NCBI RefSeq assembly: GCF_031143425.1
Contig: NC_090451.1
Location: forward strand, 351,424,339-351,488,338
DNA length: 64,000 bases
Origin: Pleurodeles waltl
Lineage: Eukaryota; Chordata; Amphibia; Caudata; Salamandridae
Reading direction: 5' to 3'
Below are positions 48,045-63,293 of this stretch, one piece after another (positions within the stretch are counted from its first letter, which is position 1; each line of letters opens with the position of its first letter). The translations under genes and the position numbers were made by a program. The notes under the pieces were generated by a model. It searched no databases. It worked only from the letters and a program-made list of their open reading frames with translations, and was not told the DNA's origin.

Positions 48045-51000
48045 ATTTCCCAATACTTCACTTTTATATGGTACAACATAAAGCAAGTAGGAAAAGAAAG
48101 GGCTGCCTGAGACAGGCACTGGGGACAGTAAACACGACTCCTGCCTCTTTCCTAGCTTATGGCCAAATCTTTTAAATTGTGTCAGGAATGCAATCAGCAA
48201 AGTGTGAATCCTGCAGCCTTGCCACACCCTTCAGAGCATATAAAGTGGAGGTTGCTGCTTCTGTAGCAAGAAGCCTTTCAGTGACTGTCACCCGAAAGTC
48301 AAGGAAAGACATTGTTCGTGTGGTGGTCTGACGATAAAGAACATATGCATTGGATGTTGTCATCTGGATCAATTAGGTGAACAGTTTCTTCTACAAAATG
48401 CAAGCGTTATGACACAACTCTCATTGTATGGCTAAAGAACCTGGTCATTCTTATCCACTCTGCCCATGCACTAGTTGTAATCAAGTAAACAGGTGGGCTT
48501 GTGAACCTTTGCCATTTGACCCCAAATTGTGATGGAGGAAGTGCTCTCATAGTGAGCACTTACACATCACTCCTATCAGAGAACCTGATTGCCAGCAGTT
48601 CGTGAGGAACGCACTGCAATGCTCTGGGATTTCTGGAGCTTCTTACAAACATACTCCGATGGGAATCCTTGCTGCGACAATGAACTGTACCTACTGCTAC
48701 AGTGCCAGCTTTGTACAGCTTGCTGAACAGTTCTACTCCCATATAGAACTTGTACACATAAAGATTATAATGTTTGTGAAGGAGTGACTGGACAAACTCC
48801 CATACAATCTTTCCTGTGACTCTTAGCTTGGGAGTGCCACACACAGGGTTTAGAGTGGAGTCCTTCCCTGTATACACTTTCAAGCTGGAGACATAGCCAG
48901 TAGGGTTTTCACACAACATGTGCAACTGAATGCCATAGCAAACTCTTTTGCTTGTGATGTACTGCCTGAACAGCAGCCACTTTTTGTACAGGACCAAGGA
49001 CTCCTCTATGGCTTTCTTCGTTCCAGAGGTATAAATCCCTGGAGACCTGTCAGACACATTTTCCATGACAGGTCAAATTTTGAACAACCTGTCATGGTCC
49101 CGGGACAGTGGAGCAGAATTGTCTCGGAAATGCAACATGAACTGTGTAGGAAGCTGGCTCTGTATATACTATAACAAAATGAGATAGTGTGCACATGGTC
49201 CGGGGGTTCCCCAGAGGCTTAACTGAGGCTAAAGTAGATAATACTAATGCTCTCTCTTGTGGTATTGTGGTCGAGCAGTTAGGCTTATCAGAGGGTAGTG
49301 CTAAGTATTTGGTGTACACACACAGACAATAGAACAAGCACACACTCAATAACTTAATTCCAGACCAATAGTTTTTATATGGGAAAAATATATTTTGTTG
49401 ATTTATTTCTAGAAATACAAGATTCAGTATGCAGGTAAGTACATCAATAAATACATATTTCACATATGAATCAATATTACTTTGTTTGGAACCGGTAAGT
49501 TATACAGTTAAAGAATAAATGGCAATAATCTATTTTAAAAGCTGACGTGCAATTTTCAGAAACACTTTCTGGGGGAAAGAAAAGTTAGTACGATTTACAG
49601 GTAAGTACTTTACTTACAGTTCCAGTCTCCGGGAGTTAGGAAGTCTACAGGTTGGGTTAACCCCAAACACCCACCACCAGCAACACGCAGGCCGGCCAGG
49701 TGCAGAGGTCAAAGTTGGAGCAAATTTAACAAGGGCTCCTATGAAGACTGGAGGCACTCCGTTTCAGATCTGCTGGCAGGTATGTACCTGCGTCTTTCGA
49801 GTGCAGACCTGGGGGTTTAGAGGAGCACTGGTGGGGGGGCCACAAGTAGGCACCAAATACACACCCTCAGTGGCACAGGGGCAGTCTGGTCCAGGGTGCA
49901 AACAAAGTGTCGGGGTCCCAGTGCTTACTTATGATGGGACTCCGGGAGTCACTTAGATGTTGCGGGCTGGGTCCAAGGGGGCTGTTTCGGAAAACCAAAG
50001 GCTGGACAAGTAGGAGGGCCGCCTGCTGAATGTTGCTGCACTGGAGGTCGAGTACGCCAAGGCCAGGGTGTTGCGGGTGCAGTGGACTTTTAGGCGACAA
50101 ATATCTTCGTCTAGAGCTTTAGCGGTTGGGGGGTCCTATGGATTCACACTGCAGGCGACATCATGGGGGATAGGAGAGGTCAGCCCATGGTGGGCACTTG
50201 CTCGGAATCGCTTGGGGATCCTCGCTAGTCGTCTGGGCCACCTGGACACGGGCCGTGGGCATAGGGTGCAGAGTGGTCCGGACTCGCAGATCCAGTGAGG
50301 CTCTGGAGTCCTTAGATGGAGTTTCTTTCTGGACAGGGCCGCTGTGCATGGGAGTTCTTGGTCCTCTGTGATACAGGCAGTCCTCTGGAAGCTTGTCAGA
50401 GGTTGCTGGACTCGCAGGATGGGTCGCCTTCTTTTGCAGGTTCTCTAAAGCAGGAGACAGGCCGGTAGGGCTGGGACCAAGTCATTTTTCGCCCTCCTTC
50501 TTCCCTGCTGGGGTTTCAGCTTAGCAGTACTTCTCTCTTTTTGTGAAGTTGTCAGGAATCTGATGATCTGGGTTCAGGGGGGCCCTTAAATCCTGGATTT
50601 GGGGTTCTACAGGGGGTCAGAGGGCAGTAGCTACACTGTTCTTGTGTCCACTCCCACTGGGGAGGGGGACACAAACCTAACCCTATTGGTCCCTGTCCTC
50701 CAAACTAAGATGGAGGAATCTGCAGGGAGGGGGGTCACCTCCGCTATGGACACATTAGGGTGGTCCTAGCTCGGGTGGTCACTCCTCCCTGTTTTCCCTA
50801 ATTTTCCCGCCGGACCTGCAACCAGAGTAACCCTGGGGGCGGACAGCTCCACTAGCTGGAGCGCCCTGGGTTACTGTAACCAGAGGCTTGAGCCTTTTAG
50901 GCTCACCGCCAGGTGTTAAAGTTCCTGGAGGGGAAGGTGTGAAACACCTCCACCCAGGACAGGCTTTTTTTCTGGCCACAGAGAGCACAACCATTCTCAC

Positions 51001-52380
51001 CCCATGTGGTTAGAAACTTGTCTTTAAGTGCCAGGCTGGCACAGACTTGTCTGTCTTGCACCAGCAGTTTGGCTAACATACAGGGGGCTTCCTTAAGATG
51101 CCTTCTGTGTGTATTTTTCAATAAATACCTCAATGGCATCGGTGTGGGTTTATTGTGCTGAGAGGTTTGATACCAAACTTCCCAGTATTTAGTGAAGCCA
51201 TCAAGGAGCTGTGAAGTTCGTGATGATCTCCCAGACCATATATTCAATATGGTTACACTGCACTTATAATGTCTAAGAATGGACTTAGACACCGTAGAGG
51301 CATAGTGCTCATGCAGCTATGTCCTCACCTGTGGTATTGTGCACCCTGCCTTAGGGTTGTAAGGCCTGCTAGAGGGGTGCCATACTTATGCCACAGGCAG
51401 TGGTTTGTGGATATTGCACCCTGAGAGGGGTGCCATGTCGACTTTGCCTTTTTCTCCCCACCAGTACACACAAGCTGCAAAGGCAGTGTGCATGTGCTTA
51501 GAGAGGGGTCCCCCAGGGTTGCATGATACATGCTGCAGCCCTTGGGGACCTTCCCTGGCCACAGGGCCCTTGGTACCTAGGGTTACCTTTTACAAGGGAC
51601 TTAACTGTGTGCCATGGTTGTGTCAATTGGGAAAAACAAAGGTACAGATTTTGGGAAAGAACCCTGGTGCTGGGGCCTGGTTAGCAGGATCCCAGTACAC
51701 TCTCAATCAACGTTGGCATCAATATCAGGCAAAAGTGTGTAACTATGCCAACAAGGGTACTTTCCTACACGCTGCAATTGCAAAAAACTATCTCTGCTCA
51801 CGTATGGTGCAATGATGGTTACCCAAACCATGTGAGTAGACCAGTAGGACTGCAAGGTTGGTTTGTGCACTAAGCCCATTTTGAGTGTAAGGCCCAAAAA
51901 ATATCTGCAGCTCCTCAAGTGAAGTATGAGTCAAATGGTGTGCTCTAGAATGAGGCCCTAGAGTGCCACCATGTGCCCTCAGAAATTGTTTGTCACGCAG
52001 ATTTGTTTGCTGCACAATTTGCTCAAGGAAGGCAACATCCAAAAAGGGATGGACGTAGTCAGTTGGCAAAAAATTGGCTGTTTCTATTTTACATCCATTG
52101 TTGCCAGTGAAAGGAATCCTGGTGCAATCCACAGCCAGGAAATAGTTTCAGGAGGCCTCTCTGAAACCTGGGGATGCCTTTTTAAGCATGTTTGTCCCGA
52201 CCAGAGCCGGAGAAAGCGCTTACCTGCTCTTCTTTACCTCTCCAGTGGGAAATATATGACATCAGCATGCCTTGTGGCACTGTCTCCTTCTGCTATCATA
52301 AAAGGGCTAGCTTTCTTCATTGATGGCCCTTGCTCCTTTTGTAAACAAATTTGCCCAGGCTGCAAATTCCCACCTTGACA
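48045..52380 (-). pseudogene. piggyBac-type transposase, dead and split by an LTR
   Basis: The minus strand encodes a DDE_Tnp_1_7 (piggyBac) transposase in two pieces. The N-terminal piece (about 52380-51775) includes the FTGNNGCKIETANF block and a SLEELQIFFG block, ending RDSFLQLQR. The C-terminal piece (49139-48045) resumes with MLHFRDNSA. It then has ESLVLYKKWLLFRQYI, GYVSSLKVYTGKD, TGKIVWEFV and a YCPQC..ALSFPTCF cysteine-rich tail near 48130-48070. The first catalytic Asp appears as Glu (IEES near 49006) and the Asp expected in YVDNFY is Tyr (48752-48754). Stops and frameshifts also occur. A 2.6-kb solo LTR interrupts it at 49145-51769. Confidence 0.85.
49145..51769 (-). mobile_element. 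Family-A solo LTR inserted in the piggyBac transposase
   Basis: The + strand reads TGTAGGAAGCTGGC...TTTCCTACA over 2,625 bp. In the minus orientation it begins TGTAGGAAAGTACCC and carries AATAAA near its 3' end (TTTATT at 49402-49407 on +), matching family A at 5.9-11.8 kb. The flanks AACTG (49140-49144) and CGCTG (51770-51774) are a 5-bp duplication with two changes. Removing the element plus one flank restores the transposase frame across the site. No coding sequence and no internal region were seen. Confidence 0.85.
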
Positions 52381-52479
52381 AACTTAAAAGAATTAAGCAT
52401 CTTCCCTCTACAAACCATGTAAAATAAGCTGCACATTTTGACACAGCTAACACCATTCTATTTGGCCTTTCAGCCTATG

Positions 52480-52650
52480 CCTTCTCACCCCTACATTCAG
52501 TTCTTCACTCCACTACTCAGTCGCTGAGAAAGGAAAATGTAACTACATCACACACATACTTATAAATCTCCACTGGCTCCCGTTAGAAGCTTCAATACCA
52601 TAAAAGCTATGCATCATCATGTGTAAAGCCCCTGGTTCAGGCAAATCTAT
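52480..52650 (+). pseudogene. Possible LINE RT C-terminal scrap
   Basis: The + strand frame at about 52550-52625 reads HILINLHWLPLEASIP followed by KLCIIMCKA, resembling the LRxLHWLPVxxRIxFK..YKAL block found C-terminal to RT in L2/CR1-type LINEs. It is very short. Confidence 0.4.
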
Positions 52651-52689
52651 GCCTACGGAAATTCCAATTTACTGTCTCCTGCCATTGGC

Positions 52690-53000
52690 AACTGCTGCAT
52701 TTCTTGGACTCTGGGCTAGTCGTCACTTGGGGAATCCTACCACTCCTTACACTTCTGAAACCTGGAGATCCAGGGGAATCGAGGGTAGTGTGGCATCCAT
52801 GGATCCCAGCACGTTTTCATACCAAGAATACTCTACAAACATTAAAAGTATCACTGCAAACTTTGAGCCTGGGGACAGTTTGCTCTCGGGTAGTTAACAC
52901 CCCTGCACACTTCTGAAAACTAGCGACCCAGGGGAATCCAGGTTGGTGTGGCCTTCATGTATCCCAACACGTTTTCTTACCCAGATTCCCCTACGAACAT
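52690..53000 (+). repeat. Two tandem piggyBac-associated modules (~165 bp)
   Basis: Two imperfect copies share CACTTCTGAAACCTGG / CACTTCTGAAAACTAG, GACCCAGGGGAATC, GTGTGGC.TYCATG, ATCCCARCACGTTTTC and a following CTACRAACATYA motif. The second begins about 165 bp after the first. This is the same motif as in the 44.4-47.3 kb modules, now on the other side of the transposase. Confidence 0.6.
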
Positions 53001-55336
53001 CACAGTATAGGTCAAAAACAATTTCTCCCATGTTTATGTGACCGAAGTCTCAGCCAGTGACCACATTCTTACCATTCTGCATTCCCACACTCCTTCTGAT
53101 AAAAGGTGTCCCCGCCATCTGTGGACAGTCATTGCTCATAGTATAGAAATAGACCAAAACTGTAACCATGTAAAGACCACATTGATACTACATTGATTTC
53201 ACACCGTCCAAGGTTTGACCTGTTTCTGTCATGAGTGATAGACCACCCAGATAGTCGGGGGTTCCATTTTCCTTGGGTGAAATCAGCACACACTGGGTGG
53301 TAGAATTTTTGTTGATCCCTGCTGATGCCAGTACTTCCCCTGTTAGAATGAAGAGGAAAATCTGTTATTTTATCCAAAGTTTGATATAGGCAGGGCGTTC
53401 TGGGCAAAAAAAAGTTTTGGGATCAATATAAGCCACACAACCCTGGAGTGATTTGTTTTTCAGTAATATGAGGGATTGGTAGATTTCTATGGATGACCTT
53501 CTACCCTTGGCCCAAATACTGCAGCTACCCACATCATCAGAAACTTTCCAAAACAATCTTGATATCTCTGCGTTGCATTTTGGAACCTTTCATGTTGTGG
53601 GTGATTGGCCCACTCACAATGCACGCAGGCATAGGTTTATCTGGAAGATCGATTTTCATGACCCCTACAGTCTGACCGTCCTATTGGGGCTCCCTTCCTT
53701 TTTCCAGATATTCTGAAATCTGCTACACCACAGATTCCTCTGGTAACACGTGGAGCCAACCTATTACTCTTTATATATTTGCTCCACTAAACCATCAGCG
53801 ATACAAGGCCAAGATAATTGCAGAAGTGGGCTGTACAAATGCATAGGAACCTATCAGTAAATGCCCCTAATTGTTGCTGTTGTTTTTTATAATATTTTTG
53901 TCGTTGAATAGGTGTTTTGATTATATTGTATGTGTTTAATGTGTAAAGTGCACCAATGCCTGTGGCCTGGTCAATGTGAACTGGGCCACAAAAAAGAAAA
54001 TATGCTGTTGCTAAAACCAGTGATCTTGGACCTACAAGGCTTTTCTCTCAAGGGTAGGAGACAAAAGAAATCCGAGCTGTATTGACAGTAGCACAGCCGT
54101 GTTGTCCATCAATTAGCATGGACATTCCCTCTGCAGGTGGCTGTGAAAATGTGGAGGCGGGTGTTGGATAACCACATTCTATAAGTGAACTACCTACAGG
54201 GATATCACACCCTGTATTAGGAGAGACTCAGCAGGCTGCCTTGCACCCCTCTTAATTGGGAAGTTCATGAAAAGGTTGCCTCAATGATGTTCATTTACAG
54301 GCCTCATTGCAAATGTTTCACTGCCATTGAAAAAATGAAATGTACCATGTTTGCATCATGGCTAGGGAAGGACTCTGTTCCAGTATGAGGTGCACTCCTT
54401 TTATTTGAGATAACCAGATTCTGCATTCTGTTGCACAAACCATGACGATCCTCCAATTTATGCACAAGTGTCGAAAGAGCCAAAATTTCACAACTGTACT
54501 TTTGGTCCCCCTGTACTACAACAATGAAGGATTTTGTTGTTCATTTGAAGCAAACTTTCAGTTCTATTATTGATTGAAAGGCAAGGATTATGCAATGCTC
54601 AAGGAGATTGAGTGCAGCAGCCTGGTCCTTTGATTCCACCTTGAAGAGAGTCCACCTTTATTTTTCTCTATCAGCAAGTTATATCAGTTTATTTAAGTCA
54701 AAGTGCTTTATTCGGTTATCATAACCAACAAAGCATATAAGAAAAAAACATATGCATCACATTTTTTAAAATAATCACACAGTAAATACAATGTAAAAAG
54801 TTAAAAACAGGTTTAAAAACGACTCTCTCTTTCATATAAATAGAACAAAGCAATAGATGTTTGTAATACATTACTAGTCAGACTCACCAGTCCAGAGGCA
54901 TTAAGTGCAAAATCATCTGTGTGCCATACGTTTAGAGAGCAGTTGATGAAATACCAGACAGTACAAAATGTACATAGTGCAAGATGTCAGTATACCTCAT
55001 ATTCCTGACCACAGGCAGGATTGTAAACTGTGTCGCTGCTCAGGGAACTAAGTAGAATAAAATGATTGCATTACACTGAAAATCATCGTGTCTTGTCCAA
55101 ATCGCTGAAATGCTAGGTTGTCTAAGTGCAAAAAGGCAATCTGCAGTACGAAGAGCGCAAAATATGCATAGTGTAAAGTATCAATATAACAGCATGTTCC
55201 TGGCCATGAACAATACTTGGATGGCTAAGTTATAAGCAGTTTCACTATTCAGAGATCTGAGTGAGCTAAATATTTAGCACGCTTATACCATACATAAGTC
55301 GGGTAACCGCTAACAGCAAACACAATAGGAATAGAG
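53001..55336. other. Intron 2 DNA with an old ~194-bp duplication
   Basis: No gene was recognised. At 53000-53780 the DNA may be decayed transposon. From 54940 to 55280 an imperfect duplication is visible: GTACATAGTGCAAGATGTCA near 54970 recurs as ATGCATAGTGTAAAGTATCA near 55164, and TTCCTGACCACAGGCAGGAT recurs as TTCCTGGCCATGAACAATAC. Confidence 0.4.
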
Positions 55337-55475
55337 GTCAATCAATCTATCAAACATTTGTAAAGCGTGCTATTCACCTGCTAGGCTCTCAAGGCGCTGA
55401 AGGGGGGGAGGTGAGGGGAGGACTGCTACTGCTCTATAACCAGGTCTTGAGGTGCTTCCTGAAAATCAGGAGGCC

Positions 55476-56498
55476 TTAGGTCTGTCGAAGGTAGGTGGGG
55501 AGGGTGTTCCAGGTCTTGGCGGCGAGGTTGCCGAAGGATCTGCCGCCGGCTGTAGTTCGGTGGATGCGAGGGACAGCGGCGAGGGCAAGGTTGGAGAAGC
55601 GGAGTTGGCGGGTGGGAGTGTGGAAGGTGAGTCGCACATTGAGGTAGGCCAGGCCTGTGTTATGAAGAGCTTTGTGAGCGTGGGTGAGGTGTTTGATGGT
55701 GGTGATCTTGGTGACAGGGAGCCAGTGCAGGTCTCTGAGGTGGGCTGAGATGTGGTTGTGGCATGGGATGTTGAGGATGAGGCGTGCAGAGGCGTTCTGT
55801 ATACTTTGTAGTTTCTTCTGGAGCTTGGCTGTGGTTCCTGCATAGAGCACATTGCCATAGTCCAGTCTGCTACTGACGAGAGTGTGGGTGACCGTCCTTC
55901 CTGTTTCGGTGGAGATCCACCTGGAGATCTTGCGAAGCATGCGGAGGGTGTGAAAGCAGGAAGATGAGACAGAGTTGACTTGCTGGGTCATGGTGAGCGA
56001 TAAATCTAGGATGAAGACTAGATTGTGTACGTGGGTGGTGGTTGTTGGTGTGGTTCCTAGGGTGGCTGACCACCAGGAGTCGTCCCATGCGGAGCGGTTG
56101 GAACTGAGGATGAGGATCTCTGTTTTGCCCGAGTTAAGTTTGAGGCGGCTCTTCTCCATCCAGGTGGCGATGGCCTGCAGTCCATTGTGGAGGTTGTTTT
56201 TGGTTGTGGCGGGATCCTTGGTGAGTGAGAGGATCAGCTGGATATCGTCGGCATAGAAGATGATGTTGAGGTTGTGGGATCGGACGATGTTGGCGAGCGG
56301 TGCCATGTAGATGTTAAAAAGTGTTGGGCTGAGAGAAGATCCTTGGGGAATGCCGCAGATGGTTTTGGTGGCCCTCGACAGGAAGGCGCACTCTCTGCAT
56401 TCGGCCGGAGAGGAAGGACGTGATCCAGTCAAGAGCTTTGTGGCGGATGCCTGCGTCGTAGAGGCGAGTGCAGAGGGTGTGATGGGAGATGGTGTCAA
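55476..56498 (-). CDS. L2-like LINE reverse transcriptase, 340-codon open frame
   Basis: An uninterrupted frame carries GIPQGSSLSPTLFNIY followed by NIIFYADDIQLIL, so the catalytic YADD (about 56255-56244) is intact. Downstream are the thumb-like KSRLKLNSGKTEIL block, SRLDYGNVLYAG, QSIQNASARLILNI, HLRDLHWLPV and the C-terminal SFGNLAAKTWNTLPTYLR. The upstream palm segment (MNLSAAFDTISHHTL, 56517-56470) is in another frame, so one indel separates it from this ORF and the enzyme is not intact as a whole. In a live element it would synthesise cDNA at the nicked target. The start codon given is only the first Met of the open frame, not a true start. Confidence 0.8.
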   Translation of the reverse strand: MTPSPITPSALASTTQASATKLLTGSRPSSPAECRECAFLSRATKTICGIPQGSSLSPTLFNIYMAPLANIVRSHNLNIIFYADDIQLILSLTKDPATTKNNLHNGLQAIATWMEKSRLKLNSGKTEILILSSNRSAWDDSWWSATLGTTPTTTTHVHNLVFILDLSLTMTQQVNSVSSSCFHTLRMLRKISRWISTETGRTVTHTLVSSRLDYGNVLYAGTTAKLQKKLQSIQNASARLILNIPCHNHISAHLRDLHWLPVTKITTIKHLTHAHKALHNTGLAYLNVRLTFHTPTRQLRFSNLALAAVPRIHRTTAGGRSFGNLAAKTWNTLPTYLRQT

Positions 56499-57427
56499 AA
56501 GCAGCCGAGAGGTTCAAGAGGATGAGGGCTGCGTTTTTTTGCCTTTGTCGAGCATGGTCCTGATGTCGTCGGTTGCGGCGATGAGGGTGCTCTCGGTGCT
56601 GTGGTTCCTACGGAATCCTGATTTGGAGATGTCCAGTGTGATGTTGTCTTCCAGGAAGCGGGTCAGTTCGCCGTTGACGATCCTCTCGATGATCTTCGCT
56701 GGGAAGGGGAGGAGGGAGATGAGTCGGTAATTTTTTAGGTCTTCGGGGCCCGCTTTGGGTTTCTTCAGAAGGGCGTTGACTTCGGCGTACTTCCAGTTCT
56801 CCGGGACGGCGGCGTCTCGAAGGAGCTATTGATGATCACATGGAGTTGGGGTGCGATGATGGGACTCGCTTTGTTAAAGACATGGTGGGGGCAGGGGTCG
56901 GAGGGAGAGCTTGAGTGGATGGTGCTCATAGTTCTGATCGTGTCCTCGTCGTTGATGTGGGTCCAGGAGAGCAAGAGGTTGGTGTGGCTGGGTGAGTCAG
57001 GGTTGGTGGCAGCCATGGTGGAGATGGGGGGGTGAAGAGTTGAAGCTGTCATGGATTTCCGTGATCTTGCGATGGAAAAAGGTGGCGAGGGAGTCGCAGA
57101 GGTCTTGCGAAGGAGGGGGGTAGATGGAGCAAGACCTGGGGTTGGGGAGTTCTTTGACGATGCTAAAGAGCTCTTTGCTGTTGTGGGCGTCATCGTCAAT
57201 GCAGTCTTTGTAGAAGGATCTTTTGGCGGCGCGATGAGCTGTTGGTGTTTGCGGATGGCTGTCTTGAGGGCAGCGTGGTTGCTCTCTGGTTTGTGGCAGC
57301 ACTTCTCGATTTTTCCGGCTTTCTCACTTGGAGGACTGAAGATTGGCGGTGAACCAGATGGCCTTGGCGCTGGTGCGGTTGTTTGGGGATTTTCTGAGCA
57401 GAGCCAGGGTTTTGGTGCAGTCATCAA

Positions 57428-57788
57428 AAAACAACAAGAGAAGGGGCCAAAAAATTGGATATTTGGAGACAGGACTCCTGGTCCCGTGTGTGAAGCTCCC
57501 AGTACAGTACGAATCAAAAATTGCACACACGATTCCAAAAAGAGAGTTCCTTTTAGACCGATAGGTTCTACATACCAAGGAAAGAAATTTTTCCTTTTGA
57601 AGCACGAGCCCTCACTCACCTATCGGTGACATGCTTCATCATAGGGCTGTGCTCCTCGTCAGGCTGGCGCTGCAATGCCTGACGGGCCCCACGTGGGAGC
57701 TCTTTGCCGGAGATCTTTTGGAGGAAAATGCACAACCGGTCAAAAGAATTCGAGGATTGGTATAATAATGGTTAAAAATGTCTAGAGG
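57428..57788. mobile_element. Unidentified ~360-bp insertion with two hairpins
   Basis: LINE coding similarity stops at about 57428 (FFDDCTKTLALL side) and resumes at about 57788 (HRCVHI side). The inserted DNA contains a perfect 10-bp inverted repeat, ACCGATAGGT (57557-57566) / ACCTATCGGT (57618-57627), and an 8-bp one, CGTCAGGC (57657-57664) / GCCTGACG (57677-57684). I saw no ORF, tRNA-like boxes or clear target duplication. It may be a SINE or an LTR fragment. Confidence 0.5.
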
Positions 57789-57942
57789 TAGGATATGGAC
57801 GCAGCGGTGGTTGGTCCAGTGGAGTTCTGTGGTACGGTTGAAGGTGATGTGGCTGCTGGCGGAGAAGACTGGGTCTAGCGTGTGGCCGGTGGAGTGGGTG
57901 GGTTTCATGACCAGTTGTTTGAGACTGAGGTTGTCGACTTTT

Positions 57943-61641
<3,699 letters not shown>

Positions 61642-61646
61642 ATGGC

Positions 61647-63288
61647 TATTAGAAATTGGATTAATGGTTGGCCAGGATGTGAGTTCTAGTCAAGCAGCAA
61701 CCACAATCATAGTCTGGGTAAGCCACCAGCAATCCTCAAATTAACCTGTGTTCAACCCTGGTAGCTTAGCAAAGAGCAGTCAGGTGTAACTTGGAGGTGA
61801 TATGCAAAGTATGTTTTCAACACTTCAAACTGTGAAATCACCACACAGAGTATCCCACACCAAGTTTGAAAAATAAAACTCCCTTTAATAAATAAAATAA
61901 GAACAAAAATCATCCAGTCAATAGATCCTGAGATATGCAGTTTTAAAGATTTAGGTGAAAATAGTGCATAGACGTGCAAAGCGACAACTGTAGATATCTG
62001 GTCACGCTAGAGCGGGACAAAGTCGCAAGTTCAATCCGACTGTGATGGAGCGTGGGCTGGCTACAGGGACCCATTTGGGACCCCTGAACACAGTATCTTA
62101 AATCCTGCTGTGTAGTCTGCGTGGTGTTGCTTTGTGAGGCTTTGCTTCACCTCTTGGCAGGCTAGATTCACAGATGGCAGACTCCAGGTGCAGAAACAGG
62201 GTGTTTCAAAGTTTTATGCCCCTGAGATTTCAGATTAGGAAGCCAGCCTACTAGCTCTTGAAGTCACTCTGGGTTCTGGGTTCATGAGAAGCAGGTTCAG
62301 TCCTTCTCACCCAGGCAAAAGAGCAGCAGGTCAGCTCAGCAGAGAGGCAGTCCAGTAGAGTGTCAGTCCTTCAGCAGCACAGCAGTTCTACTTTCTGGTA
62401 GAGTATCCACAAGTCCAGGAGTACACTGAAGTGGTCGTGTCTGAGGTCCAGTATTTATACCTTGGTGCCCTGGTTCTGGAAGATGGAAGAAACTTCTAGA
62501 CAGTGGCTTTGAAGTGCAAGGAATTCCCTGCCTCCCCTGGCTTCAAGCTGGCTGGAGCGACAGGTAAGGGTCCTACAGCCCTTTGTATGTGTACAGGACA
62601 CAGCCTATTCAGAATTATAACTTAAAATCTGACTTCATCAGAAATTAAGACTTTAAATTAGGATTCCAGAGACGCCAAACTTGAAAGGTACATCTTTGCC
62701 CATTTGGAAGTTACACTTATAAAATGTAACTAGCTAACTCCATTGTTATCCCATGGGAGAGATAGCCCTTGCAGTAGTGAAAAACAGATTTAAGAGTTTT
62801 TCACTACCAGGACATGTAAAACTCAAACATACAGGTCCTACTTTTTAAATACTCTATGACATCCAGGGCCTACCCTATGGGTATGTATTTAAAATGAAGG
62901 TCTGAGTCTGGCAAATGGTTTATTTTGCTAAGTTGAAATGGCTGTTTAAAACTGAACACTCAGGCTTTGCAGTAACAGGCCTGAGATATTTATAGGTCTA
63001 CTTAAGTGGGTGGCACAATCAGTGCTACAGGCCCGCTAGCAACATTCAATTTACAGGCCCTGGGTACATGTAGTGCACCTTACTAAGGACTTGTAAGTAA
63101 ATTAAATATACCTGTTGGGTATATGCAAATATTACCATGTTTTAGGGAAAGAGTACAAGCACTTCAGCACTAGTTAGCAGTGATAAAGAGTGCAGAATCC
63201 CAAGGCCAGCAAAAACAAAGTCAGTAAAAACATTAGGTCTGAAGATAAAACGTTAGGGGGAACCACGACAAGGATGACAAGTCTAGCA
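61647..63288. mobile_element. Family-B solo LTR with perfect 5-bp target duplication
   Basis: The element starts TATTAGAAATTGGATTAATG and ends GACAAGTCTAGCA. It is flanked on both sides by ATGGC (61642-61646 and 63289-63293). It is collinear with the 14-kb copy, and its right part with the fragment at 1-303. The 1,642-bp length, TR...CA-like ends, 5-bp duplication and lack of coding sequence indicate a solo LTR or non-autonomous LTR element. Confidence 0.87.
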
Positions 63289-63293
63289 ATGGC

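Larger units (their letters stand above)
55337..57942 (-). mobile_element. L2-like LINE, 5'-truncated, with a later insertion
   Basis: On the minus strand the order is a partial endonuclease (HSTGHTLDPVFSASSH near 57900-57850), a linker with KELFSIVKELPNPRS and ATFFHRKITEIHDSF (near 57170-57050), RT, and a short 3' UTR ending CAGCGCCTTGAGAGCC..ACAAATGTTTGATAG with an ATTG-type tail near 55337-55350. That tail is characteristic of L2-type LINEs. A stretch of about 360 bp at 57428-57788 is not LINE and interrupts it. At least one frameshift lies before the RT core. Confidence 0.85.
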
